Source: Denitrovibrio sp. (GTDB lineage: Bacteria; Chrysiogenota; Deferribacteres; Deferribacterales; Geovibrionaceae). Taken from it: a DNA stretch of 52,580 nucleotides. Location of the stretch: positions 1-52,580 of the forward strand of contig PKTM01000001.1 in NCBI GenBank assembly GCA_002869145.1, given 5' to 3'. Under the pieces are notes generated by a model that saw only the letters and a list, made by a program, of their open reading frames with translations, had not been told where the DNA came from and ran no database searches. This document shows positions 28,401 through 40,143 of the stretch, piece after piece; within the stretch, counting starts at the first letter, position 1; each line of letters opens with the position of its first letter. Both the position numbers and the translations under genes were made by a program.

Positions 28401-31400
28401 ATATATGAGGATGAGCGCGGAGTGCGTTCATATAAAGAAGATAGGTTCCTTGTGAGTGAGTCTGTTGCAGTTATACCTGGTCGTGGATATGCCGCCAAAA
28501 CACAGGATGAAAGGATCAGTGAGCAAAGTTTTGATTATCTCACAACTGATGAAGTTGAGGCGGCCGGACTAAATAAGACAGAAGAACAAAAGGAAGCTGA
28601 ACAGGATGAATTTATACGTTCAATATTCGGCTTTAAGAAAGGCGCAAAGTCTACTCAGTTTAAGATTGGCGACAAGTCTGTAGAGTTACACATAAAAGAG
28701 CCTGGTAAAATCTCATATTTCAAGACTGCACCAAAAAGAGCTGATAGAAGCTGGATTGATACCGATCTTGCTGATGAAAACTTCCATGTGGGGTTAGGTC
28801 GAATAGAAAGAGCGGCCGGCCTGCAGATGGGAGAACTGTACGGTCATGTTCTTGAGAAGGCATACGAACTCGGCCAGTTTGACAGGCTTAATTTCAGGTC
28901 AGAAGAAGACAAGCAGAAATGGCTTGATAGAGTTGTAAAAAACATTGCAGAAAAGCCTGAAACGTCCGATAATAAAGATATAAAGGAGAATGAAGATGAG
29001 CTTTTACAACGAAGCACTGGATCACATGAGAAAGTATCAGCCGAACAAGTATCAGATACTCAAGAGACAGGGGAAACTGGAAGAGTATCTGGAGAACGTG
29101 GAGCAGGAAGTATACGAGATGATGGATACGATAGAGGATCAGATGATACAGAACTTCGGGGGACACAAAGCACTGAATCAACTTCCGTTCATGGAGAAAG
29201 CGCAGAAGAGAGGGGAGTTTCATCAGGTAGCACTGGAGACAGCCAGACACGATCTGATACTACTTCCGGAAGAAACGGACTGGACGGACGGTCCGGAAAC
29301 TACCGAATAACCGAATCAGACGAAATAGGCTCCGGCGGGGCCATCACTAAAGCCAAAAACAATCTTGCAGCAATCAGACTTATTAAACAGCTTGATGAAG
29401 AGAACCGTCAAGCTACGCCAGAAGAGCAAGCTATCCTTGTTAAATATGTTGGGTGGGGCGGTCTGGTTAACATGTTTCCATCTACAGGAACCTATAAAGA
29501 CGGATGGGAGAAATACGGCGAAGAGCTGAAAGAGCTACTCACTAAAGAAGAGTACGAGGCTGCAAGACGAAGCACTATAAATGCACATTATACCAGCGAA
29601 GACGTTATAAGCTGGATATGGGATACACTCGGACAGATAGGCATAAGCAAACCTAATGGTAAAGTGCTTGAGCCAGCTATGGGGGTAGGCCATTTCTATG
29701 GACTGAATCCTAATAGTAATCAAAAGTTATTCGGGGTTGAGCTTGATCCGATATCCGGAAAGATATCACAGCAGCTTTATCCTGATGCAGATATCAGAAT
29801 ATCTGGTTTTGAAAACGTAACATTTCCTGAAAATTTCTTTGATATTGCAGTCGGTAACGTGCCATTCGCAGATATAAAACCATATGACAAGAAATATAAC
29901 AAGGGCAGCCGCCTTTCATTACATGACTATTTCTTTAACAAGACACTCGCGCTAACAAAGCCGAATGGTGTTGTGGCCTTTATTACAAGCCGCTATACGA
30001 TGGATAAGCTTGATACTAAATTCAGAGAGGCTTTGTCAAAAGAAGCTGATATTGTTGGGGCCGTGAGACTACCAAACACAGCTTTTAAAGGTATTGCTAA
30101 CACCGAAGTAACAACAGATCTTATTATCCTTAAGAAACGTCCACGCAATACAGAGCCGTCAGACATCACAAAGAAGTTTATAGAAACCGGCCAAGATCCA
30201 AGTGGAATAACAATCAATAAATACTATCTCGCGCACCCTGACCATATGGCCGGAAACATGACGCTGACAGGCAGCATGTATGGAGCAAACGAACCGACGC
30301 TTGAGCCATTCAGAGACAGATCACTTGTCGATGTTTTAAGCGAGATCACCGGACGAATCAAAGATAATAATGCGACAGACGTAAATACAGAAGAAGACAC
30401 AGAGACTTTTACAGATCGTCTGCAGCCTGACTATTCCACGGAAGATGTAACAGTGCCTCATGGTACGGTTATGGATGCTTATTTCGTTGATAACGGCAAG
30501 CTTTATCAGCTTAAAGACGGTATGCCAGTTCTTATTCGTAAAAGGCTGCCAAAACAGAAAGTGTCCGAGACTGAAAAGAAATTTGTATTTACCAGTAATG
30601 ACTATGATAGAATCGTCGGTCTCACAAAGATCAAGGCTGCAATGAAAGAAGTAATGCGTACTCAGCTTCAGGAAGCGTCTGAGACAGATAAGAAGGCAGC
30701 CAGGAAAGAGCTGAATAAGCTCTATGATGAGTTTGTCAAAAAGCATGGTTTTATCAACACTACAAAAATAAATGTAAGGCCACATCCTGAGAAAGAAGGT
30801 CAAGAGATCGTAACTAAAAGGTATCCGAACCTTAGTCCTTTTGGAGCAGATCCAGATCAACTGCTTGTTTCTTCAATAGAAGAGTACGACGAGGAAACCG
30901 GAAAAGGTGTGAAAGGGTCAATCTTTCACGAGGACATAGTAAAGCAGCATAGAGAAGTTCAGAACGTGTCTAGTGCTGCTGATGCGCTCATTGCATCGCT
31001 TAATAAGTCTGGTGAAGTAGATATTGATTATATGTCTAATATCTACAATAAGCCGCAGGACGAAATTATTGAAAAGCTTTATGGCGAAAGCATATTTTTT
31101 GATCCTGTTCAAAACAAATACGTTGCATCAGACGAATACCTTTCTGGTGATGTAAAACAGAAACTTGCTGATGCTAAGAATGAGGATCTGCAAGCTATAT
31201 ACCCTGATTCGTCTTTTATTGATAGAAATATTATAGCCATGGAAGCTGTTCAGCCGGCCGACATTCAGCCTGGTGATATCACAGCGAGACTTGGTGCTTC
31301 ATGGATTCCTGAGAAAGATATACAGGACTTTATAAACGAGCTGATAGGCAGTAGCAGAGTGAAAGTCACTCATAATGCCAAGAGTGGCAAATGGACAATT

Positions 31401-34400
31401 AAGCTTGATGATTATTCTGCTAAAAACTCTCCTGCAAATATAAACGAGTGGGGAACTGAGGATGTAAACGCTCATAAACTTATAGACCTTGCCTTAAACC
31501 TTAAACAGCCAACTGTTAGGCGTAATATATATGTGGACGGAAATAGGACGAGTGTTGTTGATTCAGAGCGTACTGAGATGGCTACTGATAAACAAGCGAG
31601 GATAAAGGATAAGTTTGAACAGTGGATCTGGTCTAATACAAAAAGAGCGCAAAGATTAGCAAGGCTATACAATGATAAATTCAATAATACGGTAGTCAGG
31701 GAGTTTAATGGATCTCATTTGACATTCCCAGGTATGCGGCCTGTAGGTGATTGGTTTAAAGGGCTTAGACCTCACCAGGCTAATGTTGTTTGGAGAATAT
31801 TACAGCAAGGTAATACTCTCATGGCTCATACAGTAGGGGCAGGAAAGACTATTGCAATGGTGACTGCAGGCATGGAGCTGAAACGTCTAGGACTTGTTAA
31901 TAAGCCTACATATGTAGTTCCGAACCATATGCTTGAGCAATTCAGCAGGGAGCTGCTTCAACTATATCCTACTGCCAAAATACTGGTGGCAGATAAAAAC
32001 AATCTTGATCGCAAGTCTCGCAAGGGATTTGTGAGTAAAGCAGCCACAGGTAATTGGGATGCAATCGTTGTTACACATTCATCTTTTGAGCTTCTTCCTG
32101 TACATCCTGATACAGAATCAGTATTTATCCAAAACGAGATAGATAATTATGAAGATCTCATCAGAGAGGCAAAAGCAGATAACAACAGAAACATTACTAA
32201 GGAGCTGGAAAAAGCAAAAGAGAAGATGAAATCAAAGCTCTCAAAGCTATCTAATAGGGACAAGAAAGATACTGGAATATACTTTGAAGAGACAGGAATA
32301 GACTTTCTTTTTGTTGACGAAGCGCACCTTTATAAAAATCTCGCAACACCTACAAAGATGAAAGGGAAAAACCTTCCAGGTTCAGGTAAACCATCACAGA
32401 GAGCTACTGATATGCATATGAAAGTACAGTATCTTAACCAGAAGAACCCTGGCAGGGCCGCCGTATTTGCTACTGGAACACCTGTTGCAAACAGTATGTC
32501 TGAGTTATTTACAATGCAGAGATATTTACAGCCAGATATTCTTGAAAAGAACAGCATAGAGCATTTTGACTCATGGGCCGGAACCTTCGGGGAAATTGTT
32601 ACTAACCTTGAACTGGATCCTACAGGAGCAGGATTAAAGATAGAAAACAGATTTGCTAAGTTTGTAAATTTACCAGAGCTGATGCAAATGTTCAGACAGG
32701 TTTCAGACATAAAAACTGCAGCAGATCTCAAATTGCCTGTGCCTAAACTTAAGGGGGGCAAGGCTCAAATTGTAGAGGCGAAACCTAGTCCTGAACAGGT
32801 TGCATACGTTGAGCATCTTGCAGATAGATTAAAAAACATCAAAGGCAAACGCGCCGAGAAAGGTGGCGACAATGCTCTTAGAATCGTAAATGAAGGTCGT
32901 TCCGCAGCATTGGATATGCGGACAATAGATCCAGATACTTATGATTTTGAAGATAGCAAGGTAAATAAAGCTGTAGATAAGATCTATCAGGTATGGAAGG
33001 AAACTAAAAAGAATAAGTCTGTTCAGGTCATTTTTCTTGATAGGTCAATGCCCAATAAGGGCGTTTTCTCTGTCTATGAGGATATGCGAGAAAAGCTTGT
33101 TAAAGCTGGCATACCTTTAAGAGAGATTGCATTCATACATGACTATGCTACAGATCAGAAGAAAGCAAGACTATTCGAGGATGCAAGGTCTGGCAAGGTT
33201 AGAATTGTATTCGGCTCAACAGAAAAAATGGGAGTTGGAACAAATATCCAGAAGCGTCTATACGCAATGCACCACATGGATGCACCCTGGAGGCCAGCGG
33301 ATGTTGAACAAAGAGATGGGCGCATACTTCGCCAGGGTAACGAGAATGAAGAGATTGAGATATTCAGATATGTTACCAGCGGCACTTTTGACGCTTATAT
33401 GTGGCAGACTCTTGAAGTTAAACATAACTTCATAACTCAGGTTATGCGCGGAGACACCAGCATAAGAGAAATGGAAGATCTTGACGGCGAAAGCAATCTT
33501 GATCCGGCAACGGTAAAAGCTATTGCGTCTGGCAATCCTAGGATACTTGATCTTGCTAAAATGAAAGCAGACTATAAAAAGCTATAAAGACTGCAATCAG
33601 CTCATGTTAATGAGCAAGTCAGTATAGACCGTAATATAAATAACGAGAAACATTACAGGGATAATACCAGGAAGCATTTGCAGCTGTTGCAAGATACTAA
33701 AAAGAACGCTGTTATTCCGGAAGAGTTCAAGATCGAGATAGATAAAAAGAAATATGACAAGAAGGATAAAGCAGGAAAGGCTCTTCTTGACTTAGCCGAA
33801 AAGAAAACCAAAGGGAAAGGCAGGGATCATATAGTTAATATAGGCTCTTATGCAGGTATAAAGATTTCTGCTCGGCCTATTTTTGGAGGCACAAGTATAC
33901 TTGTTGGAGATATCCGGAGCATTAACACAGATGATAGGACCAGTCCTTCTGGTATTATACAGTCTATAGAAAACACGTTAAAAAACATAGATAGATATAT
34001 AAACGATACAAAAGATAAGATCGAGAAACAAAGCAGTAATATTGAGAAATATGAGAGCTTACAGGGGAAGCCTTTTGATAAACTTAATGAGATGGAGCAG
34101 CTTAAACAGGAAATAGCAGAGCTTGAAAAAGAGCTGAAGGCTGCTACAGAAAAAGCAGATAGTGATCAACAAGAGGGCGAGCAAGACCAGGATGCTCCAT
34201 CATATCTTGCGCGTTGCTTTAAAAGTGGTAAGATAAAGAATGCTGGAAAGATTGATCCGGAGACTGAAAGACTTCGCGTCGCCGTCGAGAAAGACATTGG
34301 ATCAGAACTCCCAAGAGGAACATTCCGAAGGGTATCACTGCTGGACAATACGGTTAAGGCGGTTAGACGAGGATTTGGAGTCGAAGTTGTCTTCTTCAAA

Positions 34401-37400
34401 AACACAAACCCTGATAAATTCTCATTCGCCGGAGCGCATGTCGGAGACACACTCTTCATCGATGCAGACGGAGGATACTCCTACAAGCAAATAGTAGGAC
34501 ATGAACTGCTTCATCATCTCAGAAGAACACGGCCAGACCTTTATGACGAGCTTTCATATTTCGCATATTACGAGAGCGGAGTTGTCGCTGCTGAAATGGA
34601 CAAGCTTAGAACAAGGCTCGACAGCTTAACTACAAGAAAGTATTCAAACGCTCAAGTCATTGAAGAGGCCCTTGCCGATTTCGTCGGCGAGATGTTCGCA
34701 GATCCTAACATACTTCACAGATTCTGACTCCAGAAACCGAACATATTCTATAGGCTGATCGAAGCTATACAGCAATTTTTTAGAAAAGCACTGAAACGGA
34801 TGAAGGTTCGCAAACTCGAAGGATCTCAGTATTTCAACGAGACTGCTGAGCTTTACGAAGTCACAGAAGACGTTTTAAAGCGATTTAAAAACGATGGTAA
34901 GGCAAAGACCTTTGACGAATACACATCGTTCTCTCCGAATACCAGAATAAGCCCTTACACGAACAATCTCGGCCTATATTCTGCTCTTGAGAAAGCCGTC
35001 GGCGAGATGGATTTTAAAATGATACCACCGAAGATGCTCATTAATAGGATCAACTCGGCTCAGGGTGTTAAAGCAGAAGAACTGGAATGGAGCGGCCTGA
35101 TTGAATGGCTTGAGACTCAGGAAGGTAAAGTATCTAAAGCACAGGTTATGGACTTTATAAAGGCTGGCGGTGTTAAACTGGAGGAAATTGTAAAGAAAGA
35201 TGTCAAGTACGACAAATATACTCTCGGTGCGGAACCGGATAATTACCGTGAAGTGCTGCTAACTATGCCAAATAAACCAGCATATACAGTGAGAAAAACA
35301 GACAGAGGATATGAGGTATTTGTAAATGGTGAGCTAGTTAGCAATAGTCTTGTGTTGGATACTAGGGAAAAAGCGCAGGAGATGATGGAGTTAATGTACC
35401 TAAGTGGAACTATAACCCCTAAAAATGTAAGTGATACAAATTTTACATCCGGCCATTGGAGCGAGTCTAATGTACTGGTCCATTTCCGCTTACAGGACAT
35501 GGTATCGAAAGACGGCAAGAAGACTCTCCTTGTGGAAGAGATACAGTCTGATTGGCATCAGGACGGACGAAAGAAGGGGTATAGTAAACCTGTTGATAAA
35601 GAAGTTGAGAAGAAACTCGAAATAATCAATAGAAAAAAAGATGAACTGTATATGAAGTTTCAGCAATTCCTTCACGATAATGAATATCTTGGTCATGATA
35701 AATTGAGTGATGCAATGATTGGCACATGGAATAAGCCGAAAGATTTTCTTATTAAACATTATGGCGAGATAATGCCTGCAGATATTGCTGCGATACCAGA
35801 CGAGTTTAATAAGTTAAGATCAGAAGGACTTGAATATCATATGCAGATTGCAGATAATAAGGCAGGTGTTCCTAACGCACCTTTCAAAAACTCTGACGCA
35901 TGGGCGATGTTGGCATTCAAACGTATCTTGAATATGGCAGTCAGTGAGGGATACGATTCTGTCTCCTGGACACCAGGCGATATACAAGCCGAAAGGTACG
36001 ATCTGAGCAAGCAGGTCAGTAATCTTGTATATACTAAGGACAAGGATGAATTAATGTTCTGGATAGGAGGAAGAGCGCGTGAGGCTTTAACAGTTACTAC
36101 AGATAAACTTTCAGATTATGTAGGTAAAGAGATCGCGGATAAAATCAGCAAGTCTACAGATAATGTTGTAGCTCTTTCTGGCCTTGATCTCAAAGTCGGC
36201 GGCGAGGGCATGAAAGGTTTCTATGACAAGATCCTACGTGACGCAGTTGCAAAGTATGTCAAAAAGCTGGACAAGAATGCGAAAGTAACCACTAAGGAAA
36301 TAAGAACACCAGAAGGCAACGGCGGAGCAACTAGAGACGAACTTTCAGCGGCAGGCTATGATAGTAATCCAGTAACTCTTGAGCATCTCGAAGACGGCAA
36401 AGTCCGCGTTGTAAATAACGTGACAGGCGAAGTTGTCGGCGAATACGGCAATTACATACATGCCGATAATGCAGCAAAAGACTATCTGGATGATCTGCTT
36501 AATCGTGGAAAAGCCGAAGTTTGGACAGTTGATCTCACTCCTAAGATGAAAGACGAGATCATGGAAGGCCAGCCGATGTTCCTCCGTCAATCTAACCGCC
36601 AGACATTCAAAGAGTGGATCAAAGATAGCGTCGTAAAAGAACCAGTGTATCATGTGTCAAAAGTTGCAGGTTTTGGAGGAAAATTTAAGCTATTCAGTCA
36701 TTTTGGTTCTCAGAAAGCAGCAAGAGATAGATTTAGACGCATTCAAGAGATAGATGCAAACACATATAAGGTTTTTCTCAATATAAAAAAACCTATCGAA
36801 ATACACGATGATACACTGCTTGAGAATGCCAAAGATTTAGCTATGGCTCTTTCAAAATCAAAGAGTGACAAGAAGATACTTACGATGAATCAGTTAAATG
36901 AAATCTATTATTCATCCGAAAAAAGAGCAGAGGAGATATTGTTCCAGGCTCTTGATGCAAAAGGGTATGATGGTTTTGTTTATAAAAATAGAGTTGAAGA
37001 CATGGGAAGCATTTCTTACGTGCCGCTGAGAGCTAACCAAATCAAATCAGCTTATAATCCGGCTATGGTAGATGAGAACGCGACTCTCGATCCTGATAAT
37101 GAAAACATCATGTATCTTGGCAATCGTCCGGAAGACGAACAGCTCTCTAACTATGAGGATGTAGAGCAGCAGATAAAAGACAGCTACGGCCTTAAAACAA
37201 TAGGTCTTATGACAAAGATTAAAGATTGGCTGCAGTCAGTTAAAGATGGCTTTGCACGCCATTTTGAACACCTTGACACAAGGAAGTATGGCGAGCTGGC
37301 GGATATCCTTAGAGTGTATGAAAGCACTCCTGAACGGGCAAAAATAAAAGCTACTGAGCTTATCAGTAAGGCTATAGAGAACCTTGAAAAGCCTGAGTTT

Positions 37401-39812
37401 AATATCTTTCAGAGATACATAATCCTGAAAGATATGATGAGCGATATAGATAAGGGCCTGATTGGTGACGGAAATCTGCCATTCGGTTTTGGGACTGTTG
37501 AGCAGGTTATGGCCGATTGGGATTCAATCCAGACGAAGATTACTCCGAAGATCCAGACGGCTCTCGATACAAGATACCGGATGATGGAAAGTGTGAGAGA
37601 TGCACTTATTGATGCCGGACTTCTTCCTGAAACTGTGCGCGATAATGATTCATACTATCGACACCAGGTACTTGCTTATATGAACCTTGACGATAAGTAT
37701 GCGACAAAGCCCGGAACATCTTCAAGCGATATCCGTAAGAAGAAAAAAGGCTGGATGAAATCGAGAACCGGTTCAGATCTTAACTATAATACAAACTACT
37801 TTGAAGCAGAGTTTGAGTATATAGCACAGGCGATAGCACAGCTGGAAACAGTAAAAACTCTTAAGAGAGTGCGCGGCCTTGTTGATATATCAGACGATCT
37901 TAAGGCTCAAGCTAAAGAGCAGAGAGAAGATACCGGCGACGACACTATAACATGGCAAAGTCTCATACCGGAAGGCTATGTTAAGTGGCAGCCAGAAAAA
38001 GGAAACAGCTTCTATCCAGTATTGACAATGCCGGAAGATCAGGTTGCTGCACTGCTTGATGGAGATGTACTTACACCAGAAGAGATCACTATTGTTGAAA
38101 AGTTGGCCCTGGGTAAGAAGAAACTCGAATGGGTAATACCAGCAGAAGTGGCCGAAACGTTTGATAACTTCCGCGAGTTTAAGGATCAGAACAGCCTGTT
38201 TGCCTTTTATCGTCATTTAATCGGAACATGGAAACAGTGGATCCTTCTGAACCCTATTCGCTGGATCAAGTATAATCTTAACAACATGTCCGGTGACTTG
38301 GATATCGTACTCGGCTATAACCCGAAGATACTCAAATATGGCCGCGAAGCATGGAAAGAACTTTGGGAATATAGCAAGACCGGCAAAATGTCCGCAGATA
38401 TGAAAGAGGCCATAGAGATGAATGTTGTCGGGTCCGGTATCTCGATCGCAGAGATTCCAGATATTAACAAGGTTGGACTCTTTAAAGATCTGGCTGGTGG
38501 ATCTGAGAATATAATTAGAAAATATGTTCTTGATTGTTACTGGAATAAAGCTAAAGGCGCGTCGAACTTCCGCGAAAACTGGCTCAGATATGCTTCATAC
38601 AAACATTTCAAATCTGAACTTGCACAAGGTAAGCCGGTATATGGAGCATCAAAACAATATGAGATAGACCAGCTCCGCAACAGTAAAGAGAAAGCCGCCA
38701 AGCTCGCAAGGGAACTCCTGGGGGATTACGGAAACATTTCACATATTGGTTGAAGCTTAAGGCAGCACATTATACCTTTCTGGTCCTGGATGGAGATTAA
38801 CTTTCCTCGCTATATCAGGCTGTTTAAAAACGTGAAGGCAGAGCAGGGCGGCGCGGCCGGCGGCCGTTTCGTTGCAGCCAAAACTATAGGTGGTACAGCC
38901 AGACTGACAGCACAGGTAGCTTTACTTTATGCTGGCGTTTCATTATGGAACGCACTGTTTTTCTCTGATGAGGATGATGAACTGCGTAAATCAGGAAGAG
39001 GACAATTACAACTTATACTCGGCCGCCGAGAAGACGGAACAATTAGATCTATTCGAATCCAGGGTGCGCTTTCTGATGCACTAGCGTGGTTCGGAATGGA
39101 AGATGCCGGGAAAGATATTAGAGATCTTGCAGAAGGCAAAAAGACAATTATGGATCAAGTCAAAGAAGCTGTAGTAGCTCCGGTTCAGAGAATGGCAAAT
39201 TCAATGTTGCCTATGACAAAGGCTGTAGGCGAAGCCCTTACAGGCTTTACTATCTATCCTGACGTGGCTAATCCTCGCGCCATAAATGACCGTGTGGAAC
39301 ACTTTGCAAGGTTATTCAGCCTTGATATGATTTATCGTTATGCTGCCGGAAAACCGCAACCAGAGCTTAGTAAAAACCTGTTTAATCTTGTAGGTTATAC
39401 GACAGATCCAGACATGAGTTACTATTACAAGACATATGAGATGATAGATCGGTTTAACCGCAAGCATAACATTGATGAAACCGGCGCACATAAACCAAAC
39501 AAACGCGGAGTGGTTCTGATGGAACTTAAACGCGCTCTTAGATATGGAGATGAAGATGCGGCCAAGAGATATCTTGAGAAGTATGTTACAACATACGGTG
39601 GTAACATCAAAAATGCATACAGAGGCTTAAAGCAGTCAATCAAGATGTCAGATCCTCTTATGAAGATCAAAAAAGATTATCGCAGACAATTCCTTGATGA
39701 GCTGGATCCAAAAGACCTGGAAGCGTTTAACAAGGCGCGTGAATGGTATAAGAAGACATATAAAGATTATATGAAAGGGATCAAGTGGAGTGACTTCAAA
39801 GCTCTTGAGTAA
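25485..39812 (+). CDS. giant polyvalent protein, interrupted by four in-frame stops
   Basis: One frame of 4,776 codons with stops TAG 26079, TAA 33585, TGA 34725 and TGA 38751; coding and phase continue across each. Domain order by readthrough residue: hydrophobic Gly/Ala-rich N-region (~120-290); disordered acidic linkers; an LWNKKAGGWIF module (~785); N6-adenine methylase with LEPAMGVGHFYG (~1395) and NVPF (~1458); SNF2 helicase with TVGAGKT (~2118), DEAH (~2278), ATGTPVANS and QRDGRILRQG (~2609); zincin with HELLHHL (~3006) and EEALADFVGE; a module with EEIQSDWH (~3352) and GGEGMKGFYD; an ADP-ribosyltransferase-like fold ending NQIKSAYNP (~3850); a long C-terminal LPD38-like region. Such proteins are packaged and injected, and are thought to protect entering DNA and modify host targets. 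The stops may split it into several polypeptides or inactivate it. Confidence 0.85.
28996..29310 (+). CDS. nested gene inside the polyvalent protein, alternative frame
   Basis: A 104-aa protein in the +1 frame relative to the host gene. AAGGAG at 28983-28988 lies 7 bp before ATG 28996. The product looks globular and helical (FYNEALDHMRKYQPNKYQIL, KLEEYLENVEQEVYEMMDTI, GEFHQVALETARHDLILLPE), resembling short TnpV-like helical proteins. The polyvalent protein in the same DNA is a low-complexity linker rich in Ser, Thr, Gly, Glu and Asp, as expected when one frame is free to vary. Function unknown. It could be a separately translated partner of the polyvalent protein. Confidence 0.6.
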   Translation: MSFYNEALDHMRKYQPNKYQILKRQGKLEEYLENVEQEVYEMMDTIEDQMIQNFGGHKALNQLPFMEKAQKRGEFHQVALETARHDLILLPEETDWTDGPETTE

Positions 39813-39858
39813 ATCGTACAATATAGTATAATTACATAAGAAGACTGTTTGCTGACTG

Positions 39859-39876
39859 CTCTGGCTCCCGCCAGAG
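39859..39876 (+). terminator. hairpin after the polyvalent protein
   Basis: CTCTGGC and GCCAGAG form a perfect 7-bp stem with a TCCC loop. No T-tract follows, so it is more likely an RNA-stabilising or processing hairpin ahead of the terminator just downstream. Confidence 0.4.
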
Positions 39877-39890
39877 AACATTCTTAAAGT

Positions 39891-39923
39891 ACCCCTGCTG
39901 AGAAATCGGCGGGGGTGTTTTTT
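39891..39923 (+). terminator. strong intrinsic terminator closing the late operon
   Basis: ACCCCTGCTGA (39891-39901) pairs over 11 positions (two G-U) with TCGGCGGGGGT (39906-39916). The loop is GAAA, a stable GNRA tetraloop, followed by G and six T residues. It ends the rightward late transcript before the integrase gene, which is read from the other strand. Confidence 0.9.
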
Positions 39924-39924
39924 G

Positions 39925-40143
39925 TGACAGAACTATGACACCTGGCTGTAAATATTTAATACAAAAATAAATCTTTTTATTTGAAACAAAAGTAATTGTC
40001 TACATATAAGTCATTGCTGAATAGTATGTTTTTATATCTATCAATAATTTACCGAATATCAAGGAAAATCAAATAGAGTCAAATAGAGTCGAAAATGCCA
40101 CTATTTGAGTGACACTTTGAGTGACACTTTTTTCTTTGTAATT
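39925..40143. other. putative attachment-site (attP) region with integrase arm repeats
   Basis: AT-rich, non-coding, next to the integrase stop. It holds two tandem sets: AAATAGAGTC twice (40071-40090) and TTTGAGTGACAC twice (40104-40127), plus CAAATAG facing CTATTTG as an inverted pair around 40070-40107. Short tandem and inverted repeats beside an integrase gene are typical arm-type sites. The core crossover site cannot be picked without the host junctions. Confidence 0.55.

Noticed and set aside
19585..38753. Selenocysteine at the TGA codons
   Set aside because: No redox motif surrounds them, the flanking residues favour Trp, and TAA/TAG interruptions in the same gene need another explanation.
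8541..39812. Reassigned genetic code (stop codons read as sense throughout)
   Set aside because: TAA, TAG and TGA all appear as in-frame interruptions, yet all three also end clearly complete genes (for example TAG at ssb, TAA at dam, TGA at terL), so no single reassignment fits.
39851..39880. tRNA 3' end remnant as attachment core
   Set aside because: The CTGGCTCCCGCCA stretch is explained by a simple 7-bp hairpin and lacks a T-arm sequence.
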